Origin: Blasia pusilla
Lineage: Eukaryota > Marchantiophyta > Marchantiopsida > Blasiales
DNA length: 64,000 nt
Assembly: GCA_050084515.1 (NCBI GenBank)
Contig: CM114273.1
Span: 558,001-622,000 of the forward strand
Reading direction: 5' to 3'
Shown here: positions 22,651 to 37,476 of the stretch, one piece after another
How the letters are laid out: the number at the start of each line of letters is the position of its first letter
How positions within the stretch are numbered: the stretch's first letter is position 1
The notes under the pieces: generated by a model
Databases searched by the model: none
Seen by the model: the letters and a program-made list of their open reading frames with translations, nothing else
What the model was told of the DNA's origin: nothing
Position numbers and translations under genes: made by a program

Positions 22651-22974
22651 AGGAACCTTCTCTCATCCTCATCATCATTGTTTCTCGAATAAGGAAAGGT
22701 CCTCTTGGGCTTTGTACTTCCTCTCACTAGAAAACATTGTTTCCTACATTCCATCACAAAACTTGGAGCTGCATCATTTTGATATCAATCATACTATTAT
22801 AAGCATTATAATAGTATAATATTAGGAACCTTCCTTCATCATTGTTTCTCGAATAAGGAAAGGTCCTCTTGGGCTTTGTACTTCCTCTCACTAGAAAACA
22901 TTGTTTCCTACATTCCATCACAAAACTTAGAGCTGCATCATTTTGATATCAATCATACTATTATAAGCATTTCA
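22651..22974 (+). repeat. tandem duplication, period about 164 bp, two copies
   Basis: Both units contain TTTCTCGAATAAGGAAAGG, CTTGGGCTTTGTACTTCC and GATATCAATCATACTATTA; the first TTTCTCGAAT is at 22681 and the second at 22845. The two units are nearly identical, so the duplication is recent. It sits in AT-rich non-coding DNA (21700-24000). Confidence 0.85.
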
Positions 22975-23339
22975 TGTAATAATTATGTCATATAATATTT
23001 ATTAAATGTTTTCAAGAAAATTTTGTGCATATAATTGGCATTGAAAGTTTACTAATATAAGAAATTAATATCCAAAAATATTTTTTTTATAAAAAATAAA
23101 TATAAAAGTAGCACTGCTAGATTTTGAAATTATCTCAAAGTTAGCGCCATCTAACTTCCATAATGACAACCCTCTCTTTCCCATCCCATCCATCTCAGTC
23201 TCTACCCTCTTCATTCCTCTACTCTATAGAGGAATAGAGATGATCCATTTCATCGACCCCCTTTCTTCTCTTTGAAAATCTCCTCCTTCCCTCCTCCTCT
23301 TATATTTCTCTATCCCTATGAAAGACAAGATTACACACT

Positions 23340-23700
23340 CACAAAGTACACGTACGTCCACAAACATGTCCGTCACTAGGAAGCTAAGAAAATGTCCGTG
23401 CGGGCCCGGGTTCCCACGGCCCGTCTTGCCCGCAACATAGACCCAGGCTCGGCCAACCCGTACCCACTCTAGCTATCCATCTTCTTGTGCAAGCCAACCT
23501 CATGTCCTACACAAGCCTACCTCATGCTAGTGTGGGCCACAAGCAGGTTCGATGTGTGCCAAGCGAGGGCTTGTAGCCCGCACCCCTATTCAATCCATGC
23601 CCCCCACCCTTAATCCAACCCCACACCTATTCCCACACCCCGAGCTTGACCGACAATGGCGTTACCATAAAAACCCGACATGGAGAAACAAATCCATTTC
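23340..23700 (+). repeat. dispersed repeat family R1, copy 4
   Basis: Contains CGTACGTCCACAAACATGTCCGTC, CCCGTCTTGCCCGCAAC and ATTTCTATGCAACCTTG-like blocks shared with the other R1 copies. Non-coding. Confidence 0.5.
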
Positions 23701-23879
23701 TATGCAACCTTGATGAAGGAACATGGATGGGAGCATGGAGATGCACTCTATCCTTCTCTCTACTTTTCATGGTATCTTCTCCTCTCCTACCAAGAGGGGG
23801 AGGAAGTTTCGTCTCCATGCCCCCACCTATCACTTTACCCTCCTTGTAGGGTCGGAGGAATAACCACATGACTCTCCCC

Positions 23880-26458
23880 CTCCTCCATGATTTGAAATTT
23901 ATCCCCTACCTTTACTTCCCTTCCTACTAATGATTTAACACTTTTTAATAACTTTCTTTTGAAACTCTTGAACAAGTTATATCATGGTAGAGTTTAATCA
24001 AGAAGAAGTGGTAACATGGAAGATCACAAGAAAAGATAAAACTTGAATTGAACGCTCTTTCTTTCCATTAGTAATTCATTCCACATGGATGCGATGGAAA
24101 TGAAAAATGGTGGCATACTTGGAAATATGAAATTCCAAAAAAGAAAAATTAAATTAGTTGACTACTTCTCATATAGTATTTCCAAACACGGAAATATGAA
24201 TTGAGAGCTTACCTAGTTGGTTAATTTTTTGTGATGGAGATTTGATCCCGAAAAGTTTCTAATATGTTGGGTATATTGAGAGCTCAATTTTGAAGAAATA
24301 CCATATGAATAATTTTGATACGTAGAAAAATTCTTTTAAATATGACTTTAAGACTATTTTTTTCAAAAATATTTTTCAAAAATTTATTCTTTACTTTGTA
24401 AAGAAAATCATATCTCTTTTTCCCCTATAAAAAGGGGAATCCTCATTTCCATTTCCAACACCATCTCCCATTTATAAAATCAAATCACTCCCATTATTTT
24501 AAAAAATTAATTATGTCCTATCATTCTTATTTCCCCGTTCCTTATTTGTGACTAGGGGGAGATTGGAAAAAATTATTAAATATTTAATAAATTTAATATG
24601 AAAATTTGAGTATCCACTTCATTGTATTTAAAGAAAACCACTTAAAAGAGGAAAGGAAAGGCAACAACATCCCAAGAGGGAAGGCAAGAAAAATCAAAAT
24701 AAAATGGTAACAAGCCCAAAAAAAAAACAACTTAACAAGCTTTATGGTTTATGATTTCAAACAAATTTGTCACAAACAATATTAGTTGGTAAGATGTGAA
24801 CAAACAATGAGATGAGTGGCCATCAACCACTTCAACTAGATGTATCAACATTTATGCTTGCTTGCCTTTGTAACATCATTGAGATATGTTGACGACTATA
24901 AATAGTGACAAAGAAGAGAGAAGGAAGAATTAAAAATTCTCGAGAAAATGATGAGTGACGATTCTCATGAAACATCAAAAGGTACTTTCCAATCCCCAAA
25001 AACTTCCACTATAAATAGGATAGAGCCATAAGTTGTATGTCTCCTCGTGCATAAATCATGGAATCATTAGTAAATCCAACCTAACGCATCAAATCCAAAC
25101 ATATTTGATCAACAACCACGCCACTCAATGTGTGAAACCCAACTCGAGACATAACTAATCAATTTAGCAACAAGATGTTGCTGGTATAATATAAAATACA
25201 ACATCTAGTTGCACTTGCCTGTGGATATATATCATACAATATGAGCAATTAGTACTTTTACCTCTATCATTACATTTTGGGTCGTCCTTCATTTTTAATG
25301 TGAATATCTTGACATCAATTAAGTCCCCCCCTACATAATCAGACTCAAAAAAAGAAAAGGATACAAAACACAAGGTGTAATCACCAAGACATCAAAAATA
25401 TACTCCGCGTATGACGGAATAGAAGACCAAGAGGATATGCAATGACCCAAGCCCCAACCCATGCATCAATAAATATCAAAGGTTGCTTCATAAAGAATGC
25501 TTGAAGTTTTCATTTCAAACATAAGATTTTAAATTTATTATATACTTTTGTTATTGTAATCAATTGCTTGAATAGGGAAAGACTTATTTGTGTACCAATT
25601 GGAAGAACCCGGGAAATCAAACTTAAACTTAATGTCACCCTTCCCATTATTTTTTGAAAACATGAAAGATGAGATGTTCTTGTGAACGGTACAATAAATC
25701 TGTTGACACCAGTAATAGCCCAATGTACTAATTTGGAGCCAACAAGAGACATGACACCACTCCACACACCTTCCCTATACTCTCCCTCAATCCTCCCAAG
25801 TCTAAATCTAAGAGATGGACAAACCAACCTCCATCCCTCCCCTCTCTCTTCGTCCTCCCACAAATTTGCTCATCTATGTAGGACGAAGTACCTCAAAAAG
25901 ACAAAGAGAACTTCCCCTAACCTCCCTCAAGCGACCTCTCCTCTCCTTTGGCATCATGGATATACCCTAAACCCTTTGGTGCCGTCTCGTCATTTAAGGG
26001 GACCCTCCATCCACTTGGATACAAAATATCACAAAATAATACAAAACCCTAGGGTAAGTGGCACCACAGCAAAGTTTAAAAGTACTATTACTTTAGACTT
26101 TGCTGGGACTTTCTCACCAACAATCTATGTTGGACAAAATCATCAATGCTTCTCTAAGTTCGTAATCAAGTAAAATTCAGGTATAGACTTTAGAAGGGTT
26201 TGAGCAAGTCCCAGGCCACAAGCCACAAGCCACATTCTTTCTAGCCCTGTTTGTGACAAAGACGTTATGTTCATGCAATTTCAACAAGCTCTGAAAAAAG
26301 CAACTCACAAAATCCATATAAGTGAAGCCAACAGATGATCTAATTTCATTGAGAGGGCTAAAGAAGTCTTTTTACATCTTTTTTTGGGCAAAACTTAAGG
26401 AACCACCCATTCTGAACACATTGAGAGAATTTTCCTCATGAAAAAGAAAAGAGGAGTT
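23880..26458. other. AT-rich spacer downstream of the sterol reductase gene
   Basis: AT-rich sequence without recognisable coding regions. Short open frames here (for example minus 25510-25863) lack domains. The part just below 26459 should contain the 3' UTR of the sterol reductase. Confidence 0.5.
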
Positions 26459-29400
26459 CTAGTATAATCCGGGAAAAATGCGCCAAGGGACCGTTTTGCA
26501 GTATTCCTCCCACACTTCCTTGTACTTTTCTCTACATTTTGCCTCGTCTCGTCTCTCTCTCCAGAGAAGAAGAATCAGAAGATATGTAGGATAGAAGTAG
26601 GGCACCGGAGAGCTGGAAATCACAAACAAACAGTTCTGCAGAGCTCAGATAATGCACACCATCCAATTTAAAGCCCAGCAACACAAATGCTCCTCTCAAG
26701 TGTAGCAAGGAAAGTTGAGTTGTGGTGATGGACTGGACCTGAAACCACAGGGTAGACTGAAGCTTAGGGCCACCAGCAAATCTCCCAGATAATTACAATG
26801 CCTTGCGATTCCCCTAAATGCATCAGATCATCAGCCAAGTCAGACGTTGTGTAAATCCATTTTCACGTAAAACAGGCAGGAAGAAGGCAGTCAGAACTTT
26901 TGATGCCAGAAGGTTAAACGACTTTTGTGGATCTATTCCAAGGTCTGAAAGATGCATGCAAGTATGTGGATCCGTCCCAAGCTGTGGAAGGCACATGATC
27001 ATGGGTAGCAAAGCAGGCGACATGGCCAGAAAAATGGAGGAGAAAATTTAACACTCACTGATTTGGGAGTATTCATGCGGAATGAGACGAAGTCTGGTCC
27101 ATGAAAAATATGCCTGACAGAGAACCCTAAAATCTAGCTCCTCGCTTCAACCATTTCTAATCCAACTGGTGAATGAATCTCCTGAACTAATACTACGGAG
27201 TTTTGGAAAGGCCATTTGCATGTTTTGCTTTACCATGTTGACCACCTGTGTTATATTCCAGAAAAATTGGAGGCTACTGTAGCTAGCTTGAAATGGGGTT
27301 ATCAGGTTGACATACCAGTAGCCTGAAACCAGCAATTTCCCACCAATCACTTTCGGAGGTTGACCCCAAATCAAAGCTTTTGGGTCCTTCTTGAAAATAT
27401 GTTTCTGCTTGTTGGCACCACGAAATACGACGTACCTACACAGGAGGATCACCAATTAAATTATTCACCAGCATGATAGACCACTCAATTCATGCTTATC
27501 TACCAACTGATAGCAGTTCTGGGTATTCCAGCAGCACATGTACTAGAAACGTGGCAGTAAGGGCAATTCCCTCCTGCCACAATACACTAATACAAGGAAT
27601 TCAGTGATTTTTTTTACACTTTGTGTGAGCTCAGATTTTGAACTCACCCAAGAGCGAAGATTCCCACATCAATCACTGCAGCAACCATACTCAGCTCCGG
27701 ACGATTCTTGAGAAGCCACCATGCCTGCTTCACAAAAGACTACACATCAGTACGATAGATTCTACTACAACTCCTTCTGAGTCCAACAAACATTGAGGAT
27801 CTGATGGCTCAACACTCCCAGCATCAAGCCGAGAGTATGAGATCTCATTCAACCTAATCTGACATAGGGAATCACAGGACCATACCTGGATACTGAAGGT
27901 AAAGGGAATCCACACCAGATCTCCCATGACCAGCATAAATCCAAAGTGCTCCGCTATGATGTCCCATCTGTAACAAGACGAAAAAAGCGAAGCCAGAGCA
28001 ACACATCATTGATGAAGAATCTTTGTAAACTAGTATACTAACTTCTATCCACAGACACAATAAAGGTTGAAGGTATAACTCCTGAAATCATGGAGGCCAT
28101 GATGAGGAGACACAACTGGCAGTCCAAGAGGTTCTCAAGGACCCCTGTCACCCTACAGTTTTCTAACAAAGTGCTGCCACCATAGAGGTAGACGATAATA
28201 GATTGGTGGAGACAAGTATAAGACCACAGGGTAACCTGTGCACTGCTAATTTCACCAGAGCTTGCACGAGGATAGTAGAAATTACGTTGAAGTCATGTAG
28301 TCCTCAAACCAGAAGTAATCCAATATGTATATCTGTTAACAACAGGTAAAACTGTGAGAAAACAGCCACATATTTCAAAGTAAATATATCCCTCTGAATA
28401 CAGATGACTGCTGTGTTCAATAAAACAAAGCTCCAGGAATGAGGCAGGAACTATGTGGACCTGTGAAAGGTAGAAGAACTTCCAAGAGAATCTGAAAATT
28501 TGGGAGATGCAATATGAAAATTCCCAAAGATGTACACATCAAGGCAAAGGCAAAGTGAAAACAGAGAGAAATTGGAAGGAAAAAGAAGAAGAAGACGAAG
28601 ATGAAGACAAAGCTTGGAGACTAAGTGGGGGTGGCCCGGAGAACCACAAAGAGTCACAATGGAGCAAAGTACTATGGAAGGAGAATGATTAAGAGTAACA
28701 GTATCTTGAAACTCCAGATGCCATTGTCAGAGATAAGACAAATAGATTCGCATAACAGCATCAGCGTCCAAACAAGTTGATTCTGAGTGTCCAGTCCTTA
28801 AGACCAAGAAACCAAACACATGATACCCTAAGGACTCCAAACATGAGAGAAACAAGGGCTACCCACAAGGCAGAAACCCTGAAACAGAGCCATTGGTAAC
28901 GAGAGATAACCCTGCTCTTGATACTGCTTTGCTGCAATTGATAAGTTGATCAGCAACCATCCCATCATGCCCGCTCGTATCCAGAAAAATCTGTTCCATT
29001 CAGTGTTCCAAAATCTCAGCTGTCGTTACATGACACTGACAGATGTACATCTTCTCAGAAACATCCTCCATACCCTGGATCCTCTCCCAAACACAGCGAA
29101 TAAATAGAAGCACCGCATATTTACTGGACATTCCAAAGTGTTCCCAAAGAGAAGGTACCCACCATTAGAATCTAACTATACCACTCACACAACATATTGC
29201 TCTGGCGAGAATCGACTGGGATGAGATTATTCGACTCACTTCAAGTCAAGCCCCAGAAACTGAGGATTAAGCTGCACTCCAAACCACCTATACAAGTTGC
29301 CACAACAACCAAACTAGCGAATCGTCATCATGAAAATTCTGAGACAAGCTGCTGACAGGAAGGCATTCCAAATAACAGTGAAATGACAGAGCTAGACTTA

Positions 29401-30978
29401 GAATCTATCTATCGGAACATCGTCGGTTTACTGCTCATCTAATTGATCCTGTTGAGTTGTAACCACCGCTACACCGCAAAAAGCTCAGCCATTGCTTGAG
29501 GAGCTTCACAAGAATCACGTGCATTTCTGCTGTTATCCAGCTCTCATGCAGCAAAAACCTATTCCCCAAGTAGGAAACGGTAATGTAATCACCAGTCCTG
29601 GATAATGTTGCCAGTGACATGAGGCTTGTAGGACGAGGACTTGCTCTGTGACTGAGAACCGATTGCCTGCAATAAACAGGAGACCTGCATTGCAAGCAAG
29701 CAAACAATAGGTACGAGGAACAAGACGTTGGTCGAAACCTTGAGACGCATCGTATGGCCTCAGCAACAGCTCGGTGGGTTCTCAAAGAAGCACAAATGAA
29801 TTCGCTCACTTCGCTGAATGAACCAGGCATTTCCATTAAAACTGGTCCCCAGTGAAAGTTTCAATTCGAAGCTCGAATGGACACCTCGCACGACTCCCAG
29901 ATCCCAAAAGAATGAATGCACTGAAGCACTTCTAGCGGGGACCCACGAGGCCAAAGACAACAAACGCTGATGCGAGAACCTCTTCCGAAATCAGACATCA
30001 TACCACGAAACATAAACTAATCGTTGCCACAAATAACTCCCCGCCTTGATCAGCAATCACCTGTAGACAAACCACCCAATTCCCACGCGTTTAGAGCCAT
30101 TTCGTCTGCCGGTAGCTCCGCAGAGGCCACCGCGCAATCGACATAGTTCGGAGACGACAAGGGGCGTAATCTTCAAATTGTAAAAGACCGGAGGGATCTG
30201 GATAGGAGAGAGACAAGACTGCATGAACCGCAGTGCAAGAAGACCACGAGAATTCTGTACATTTCACATTGCGGCATGCGCACAGATCTCGCGGGCTACA
30301 ATGCTCCAAGCCGTCATAAGAACCAGAACGAACGAGAGGAGGAGAGGAGCTAGAGTACCGACGCAGGCAACAACCCCACCCACGCACCAACGCCGAGCAT
30401 CACCAACAGCACCAGCAACACGTTCAATCCTGCGCCCAAGGAACCACATTGTGCACGGCCCACAGACCCTCAGTCCACAATTCTCCTCCACACCGACTTC
30501 ACGCAATGCCAGCACAATCACTCCCACCACTACCCCCATCCCTCTCCGACCACCTCACGACGAATTGTACCATTGCAGTTGTAAGTGATTCGCGTCTTGT
30601 CAGCTAACAGGGTTCCGACAATTTTCGGGCCCGGAACTACCGCTCCCAACGCAGCCAACCCAACCAGATACCCCAGCAGCATCCCCACCTACACAAATCC
30701 AACCGCAACACTCAGTCATCAACACTTCCGTGGAAAACAACGAAAAAGAGAAAGACACCAAAACCATAAAGGAAAAAAAGGACGAAAAAAACAAAACAAT
30801 CCACATTTTCCCTCTCCGAATTGGTCTAAGAATCAGAGCGCCAATGCCGCCATCCAGCCATCACGAGCTTGCAAGTGCTACAAAGATACAGGTGATTGGA
30901 TTTACTTACGGCGTTCACAGATGGCGGATCGAGACGGAAGCCGTGCTCCCGCAGCGCTTCCAGGACGCTTGCGGCCAT
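26459..30978 (-). CDS. FK: delta(14)-sterol reductase (FACKEL/ERG24 family), 13 exons, 377 aa
   Basis: This ER membrane enzyme reduces the C14-C15 double bond of sterol intermediates after C-14 demethylation, using NADPH. Exons on the minus strand: 30910-30978, 30571-30688, 30359-30429, 30004-30060, 29593-29684, 29240-29287, 28867-28990, 28286-28332, 27886-27967, 27648-27724, 27316-27435, 26739-26813 and 26459-26612. All junctions are GT-AG and in phase, total 1134 nt, ending TAG. Family landmarks are TRITYNCNG (about 54-62), RAGMMGWLLINLS (about 157-169), FGDLVWIPFTFSIQ-like MGDLVWIPFTFSIQ (223-236), FRGANKQKHIFKKDPK (about 266), the NADPH-site block GYWGIARHCNYLGD (300-313), WRERRDEAKC (344-353) and terminal VPWRIFPGLY. 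Length is close to plant relatives (about 370 aa). The ATG at 30978 gives a short N-terminus before the first membrane segment (GMLLGYLVGLAALGAVV). No stop or frameshift was found. The individual open frames across introns are shadows. Confidence 0.95.
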
Positions 30979-32469
30979 CGCAACGGAGCCGGATTCGGAC
31001 ACAATGCTGTGATTTCCTCTCGGCCTCCAGAAGGCTCACAAATTCCAGCTCCGTCGTCACCAGGCTCGCGCATCGGACGCGGATCCGCGAGAGCTGCAGA
31101 TCTTTGTTGTTCTTTCTACTCGGACAGAGGAAGGAAGAACGAACGCAACGCAACACAGTGTCGTAGATCGCGGGTGTCGAGCGTGAGGCTGGAGGACCCG
31201 GCCTATATAGCAAGGGCCCGTTATTCACTACCGGCCACACCGATCGAGTGTTTGTTTTCCCGGTGGCGGATGGGGATGAGACTATGGGCAGATCCCATGG
31301 ACTAATTTTTTCGGAACTCATAATACAAGAATTAATTAGGTCTTTACTTCTTTTTTTCCCTCACCATCTAGATTATGTGCGTTTTCACATTTGTTTATGA
31401 ATTACTTTCTCTCCCTCTCCCACCCCTTGCAAAGGGTTTTATAATGTATAAGATTCTAGGAGTTGTTGTATAATTCAATTTTCCGATTAAAGAAGGTCAT
31501 CATGACAATTTTTGGCACTAGTACCGGACTACCCGCGCTCTGCACTGGGCACCTAGCAATATTATTAACGAGATAGTAGCAATACATTCTAGAGTATTTT
31601 CTAACGCATGTGACAGGGACTCTCAAAAGGCACCCGTAAGGGCCCATGAGACAATTTCAAATGAGAATTTTGTGTGTAATGACGAAAAAGACAAAAATGT
31701 GTAACCCAAGGACACTTGGCAGATATTCAGAGTTTAACACAAAGAAGAGTTAAAGCAAATAATAGTATAGATAGTAAATTCAAGGACATCCGTGGGATCT
31801 ATCACGTAAAATGGCTATGATTGTTGGTTTAGGGGAAGTTCGTTCCAAGAGGGTTTCTTTGTTTTTCTTCCGCTAGTACGATACTAGGAAGGGCGCGTAA
31901 GGGACCATAGGACGATCCCATAGGATGATAATGTCATGTTTAAGTGTGAACCCAATTATCATAATACATAGTATGATCCCAACTAGCATGACCAAAAGTA
32001 TTTTTGAGAGATATTTAATGGGCCGTGTCAAACGCAAGTTAAAAAAACCGCATCCTCCAACTAGTATATAGATTGTCCCAAAAATTGCATTTTCCAATCA
32101 TTTTATAAATTATCCCATGAACAGGGATCACATGCCAAACCCATGTTCAGAGTTGGGGCCAATCTGGAAAACCCAAAAGCAAGAACATGAATTGTGATGA
32201 TCTTGAATCCACGTAGAAGTGTACACACTTCCATCGGACCTAGTCATAAGAATGCCTATGACCACTCCAATGTCTTATCGAGACATGTTCAATCTTTTGT
32301 GTGAGAACATAATTTTAACAATTTCGAGCTCAATCTTTTTTGAACTTTTAAAAAACTAAGAGATTTTTTCCAATTTCCTTTTCTGCCTCGTGTGAAGTGG
32401 TAAACACCTTTCCTTTCTCACATCTAGTATATTACCTGTGCTATGTCAGGATGAAAGGGCACATCACAT
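30979..32469. other. upstream region of the sterol reductase and AT-rich spacer
   Basis: The first few hundred bases are GC-richer and should hold the 5' UTR and promoter of the minus-strand sterol reductase; no TATA box or conserved element could be assigned with confidence. Open frames at 30585-31305 (+) are antisense to exon 1 and the 5' leader. Beyond about 31300 the DNA is AT-rich with no gene. Confidence 0.4.
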
Positions 32470-32597
32470 GTTAAACCACATTACTTAAGCACTTGTCAAT
32501 CGTAAGGAGGCAAACATGTACATGCGTCGATTTGTTAAACCACATTACTTAAGCACTTGTCAATCGTAAGGAGGCAAACATGTACATGCGTCGATTG
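32470..32597 (+). repeat. perfect-looking tandem duplication, 64 bp x 2
   Basis: The unit beginning GTTAAACCACATTACTTAAG occurs at 32470 and again at 32534, apparently without differences except at the edges. It lies in non-coding DNA. 32600-33900 holds nothing else recognisable. Confidence 0.9.
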
Positions 32598-34147
32598 AGG
32601 AGGAAGGGGTTCTCGAACTCCATCCTCTTTCATTAATATAGATAGATTGGTTCCCTCCCAAGCAGACCCTCTTTGGGTTATCCATAGAGGCCCAATCTTT
32701 GAATGTGAAGGAACTCCTTCCAATTTCATGCCTTCCCTTCAGAGAGAATAGTGGGTTGTCCCATCTCCCTACATTTCTTCGTTACCCACCCATCATACCC
32801 ATTTTAAGGCTCCGTCATTTACGTTCCATTGCTAGGACATACATAGCAAAAATCCATTCATCCCCTCTTCGTATCTTTGTCCCCTCTTCACCTACTATTT
32901 GTGTGAGCTTTCCTTTGGGTCACTATTTATGACTATTCTCCACTCCCTAAGAATGGGTAGGATTTCAGGCCCTTGAAAAAATTTTGGAGGGGTGATTTGA
33001 GGAGTCTTCCCCTCCACTATCTCTCCTTCCTTTTCATATTGAATTTAATACTGATAAAAAGAAATCCTCATAAAATTCTTCCTTCTTAGAGTTTATTTTC
33101 TTGTCTTCCCCTCAGGTCATAGTTCCAACTTCTCTCCTCCGGGACCTGGTGAAAGAAAGTAACAAATTTACAAGTGGATGGAAGACAACGTAATGAGCCA
33201 TATCAAGATACTTTCAGGACTGCCAACTCAACTCTAGGAATTCCCATTTTCGTCTCACCCAGGGTTTAAGGCAAAAATTCACTAGTCAGTAATCGTGTGG
33301 TAATCTTGCCAATCTGTCCTGCGAGGACCAGCATGTGAAGGTGCTTGCCTCAGCTCAATCTTGTTTCATTTCGGGAGAGGAGCTATCGTACTCAGATGTA
33401 TCCCGAAATTCTGTTGGCTGTCACGAAAACCCACCAAACCCTTAACCCACTTTGTTCAGGCCACTGAAATGCCAGATGGTTCATGTTGGTTTCCTGATTG
33501 GTTGGCAAGCACATAAACTGGTGTCAGAACTGCATGAAATGAGGTGCTTCACCAGTCCTGACACACATAAGAAACCAACACCCTCATCAAGATCTGAGGC
33601 TCGGAACTAGGGTTAGTTCTATACAGGGAAGGATAGGAGAAAAAATATAAGAAATGAGGTAACCATGGAAATCAGAGGAAACTGTGGTCCACCAAACCAC
33701 ACATACAGATTCAGAACACAACCTCGCCCGAGGGCATTCAGTTTACATCGTAAGGCGGAGGGTCACAAATATATTCACATGACAAGCTGTCACACGCCGG
33801 GGCACGGCCAAGTGGAAGTTCTACAAATCTTCTACTAAGTTCCTTACCTCAGGGTTCCTTTCCAAACTCTCGGATGGTATAGGATAATTCCACAGAACCT
33901 GTCTGGACAAGCCAGGACATATGCAAGCAAGAGAAGAGAGGTCAGTGAGGTGCATCACGAACAAGCTGTCCACAACCTATGCTGTACATCAGAATAATGT
34001 GCATGTGTTAGACAAGGATCATAATGATGTGTGTGAATCCCTAGTGTTGATATACACTCAGTGCAGATGGCACATGAATGAGCTCATTGCAAATAAGGGT
34101 GACCGGAGTGCAGGAGACAAAGTTTGACAGAGAAACTGAAGGAGAGT

Positions 34148-34397
34148 CCGGATGCCTACATCACAAGCACAGTTTCACAACATTGCCCCTCCAAGCAGGA
34201 CAGAAGACACAAGTCCCAGATATCTGAGACCAGAAAGGCACCATTCAGATGGTATTTACAAAACCAAACAATCCGGATGCCTACATCACAAGCACAGTTT
34301 CACAACATTGCCCCTCCAAGTAGGACAGAAGGCAAAAGTCCCAGATATCTGAGACCAGAAAGGCACCATTCAGATGGTATTTACAAAACCAAACAAT
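34148..34397 (+). repeat. tandem duplication, 125 bp x 2
   Basis: Units start CCGGATGCCTACATCACAAG at 34148 and 34273, and a third CCGG start follows at 34398. The copies differ at only a few positions. The in-phase frame of 103 codons across them is a by-product of the repeat. Confidence 0.9.
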
Positions 34398-35406
34398 CCG
34401 GTGTGGACAGCATGAGGTTCATAAGTACATCATAAAAGACACAAGCACATAGCTACTGCCAGCTCAGTTTCAAAAAGGGTACCCAAATTTTCTTCATTAC
34501 AGCAGGGCAGTCTTGAGGTGTTTTAACCTTTGAGAAGAGTATGTCATCAGAGTGGTACTGTTAGCAGCGACAGTACTACATCAATAATGGGATGATTTCT
34601 GCGTGGGATATAACAAATTAAGCCTTCAATACCCTTTTGTTCAACATGATGTGGATCCCGGCCTGGATGACACATCCAGTTGGACATCTTTGGTTTGAGA
34701 CATTGCGCTCATCCTATTATAGTTTCAGACAGGCCTCAGAGGGAGGAAAAAACTTAGTATGCTCATCTAGTGATAGCCGGATTCCAGGAGAGTCACGAGC
34801 TCCTCATCAAGATAACCTTCTCTCAGAGATAAATACACTGATGGTCCATGGACGTCTAATGATAATTGGCTCCAGTCGCAGCATCTAGCTTGACAAAAGG
34901 GTGGTTGAGAGCTAGGCAAGTTTCCTTCTAATTGCACTGATAGTAAACTCTATACGACAACGGAATCACAGATGATTTGGTGGTATCAATCCAAAGCTTT
35001 CCAAAAGAAAGTCTTTGAGGTGGGTAGAACTACCACTTAATGACTACACCAAGGAACCCGGCCAATACAGTAAAACTTCAGTACCAGGACCAAGAAAGGT
35101 TTGTTTTCAGGAAGTTAGTGAATCAGGATTTGCTCTTTGAGACCCTCGCCTTTGCTATAAAGCCTTTCGTCATACAGTCACAAACTCCTCTCCCCAGAAA
35201 CCTGAGTTACGGATCATCACGTAGGTCCCCTCTATTACTGAGCCTCTCTTCATCCAAATTCCAGTCTCTCTAGGTACCTTGTTGAATCAAAGCGGCTAGT
35301 TCGCTACATTTAACACAGCTCAACTTGCATTCTGCGTTTCCTGGAAAGTCACCTAAATTGCTAAGCCATCACTTCATCTAATTCGTATCTCCGTAGGTAC
35401 CATGCT

Positions 35407-36117
35407 GTGTCATAGGGCTGTATCATACGTACTTAGTTCTCCGACTTAGACACACAAATGGGTGTGAAAGAAGGTTTACTACAGAATATTGAGTCAAGCT
35501 CCAAGTTGATGGCAGAAAAAACAGGACAGACCTGCTGTACTCATACCAAACCCTCCAAATTATGAATTCCACACTTACAACCTAACGTCCACGGGAAATT
35601 AATTTTGACCTGACGAATAAAGAAGACGAGGACCACAAGCCCCCCACCCCTGTTCCATCATTCACAGCATCACTTCGGCTAAAACCGGCCGAAATTCAAG
35701 CAGGGACCATGATATAAGAAAACCTTATGCTTGTACCAAGAAGATATGTAAGACCAATTGATGTGTCATAGGGCTGTATCATACGTACTTAGTTCTCCGA
35801 CTTTGACACACAAATGGGTGGGAATAACGGGTTACTACAGAATATTGAGTCAAGCTCCAAGTTGACGGCAGAAAAAATAGGACGGACCTGCTGTACTCAT
35901 ACCAAACCCTCCAAATTTTGAATTCCACACTTACCACCTAACTTCCACGGGAATTTGATTTTGACCTGACGAGTAAAGAAGACGAGGACCAAAAGCCCCC
36001 CCACACCTGTTCCATCATTCCAAGCATCACTTCGGCTAGACCCGGCCGAAATTCACGCAGGGACCATAACATAAGAAAACATTATGCTTGTACCAAGAAG
36101 ATATGTAAGCCCAATTA
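35407..36117 (+). repeat. tandem duplication, about 356 bp x 2, downstream of uS8
   Basis: TGTCATAGGGCTGTATCATACG starts both units (about 35407 and 35763, shown here only in part). Both contain CAGAATATTGAGTCAAGCTC, GGACCTGCTGTACTCATACC and CACTTCGGCTA. The duplication lies just 3' of the uS8 gene and may include its polyadenylation region. 34400-35400 shows no recognisable gene. Confidence 0.88.
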
Positions 36118-36337
36118 ACGAGCGAATTTCCAGGTTACAAAACTGAGTGTTGCCCCTACCGGGGAAGCACCCCGTCGAGGCGAACAGGGGGACCGTAAAA
36201 GCTCCTAATCTAGAAAAGGCATTCCTGTTTATGCTGATGCCTTGGGGCCGCACCCAGTGAGGTGCAGACGAATGGATCGCAGTGTTTCCTGAAGTGGCGG
36301 AGCATCCGTGTAACTGTTGATATAGAAGAAGGCTGGC

Positions 36338-37172
<835 letters not shown>

Positions 37173-37476
37173 CGTGGCCTGATTTCTGCGCTGAAACGCC
37201 GAAGCAAAAATCTCAGCGAAAACACTACACAACAAACAGACACCGACATGTCCAAAACTCCACTCATTCCTTCAATTCATCATCTTTTTCGACCGCGAAA
37301 AGTTCATGCAGACGGCGTCACCTCTGTAAGCCCGAAGTCTTCTCGAACACGACGATTAACCTGAACCTTTACCTTGCAGCAGGTGCAGTGGCGATGCCGA
37401 TTTGGGCAGCGTCGAGCGATGGAACAGCCGCTGGAGTGAAAGAGATCAGACTGCGAGAGGAGGGCTGTTTTGTCAT

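Noticed and set aside
30585-31305. Two overlapping plus-strand frames of about 190 codons
   Set aside because: They lie antisense to exon 1, exon 2 and the leader of the sterol reductase and mix Arg/Ser/Pro-rich composition without domains.
34124-34435. 103-codon protein with internal repeat
   Set aside because: The frame stays open only because the 125-bp unit is duplicated; no domain, and no homologue recognised.
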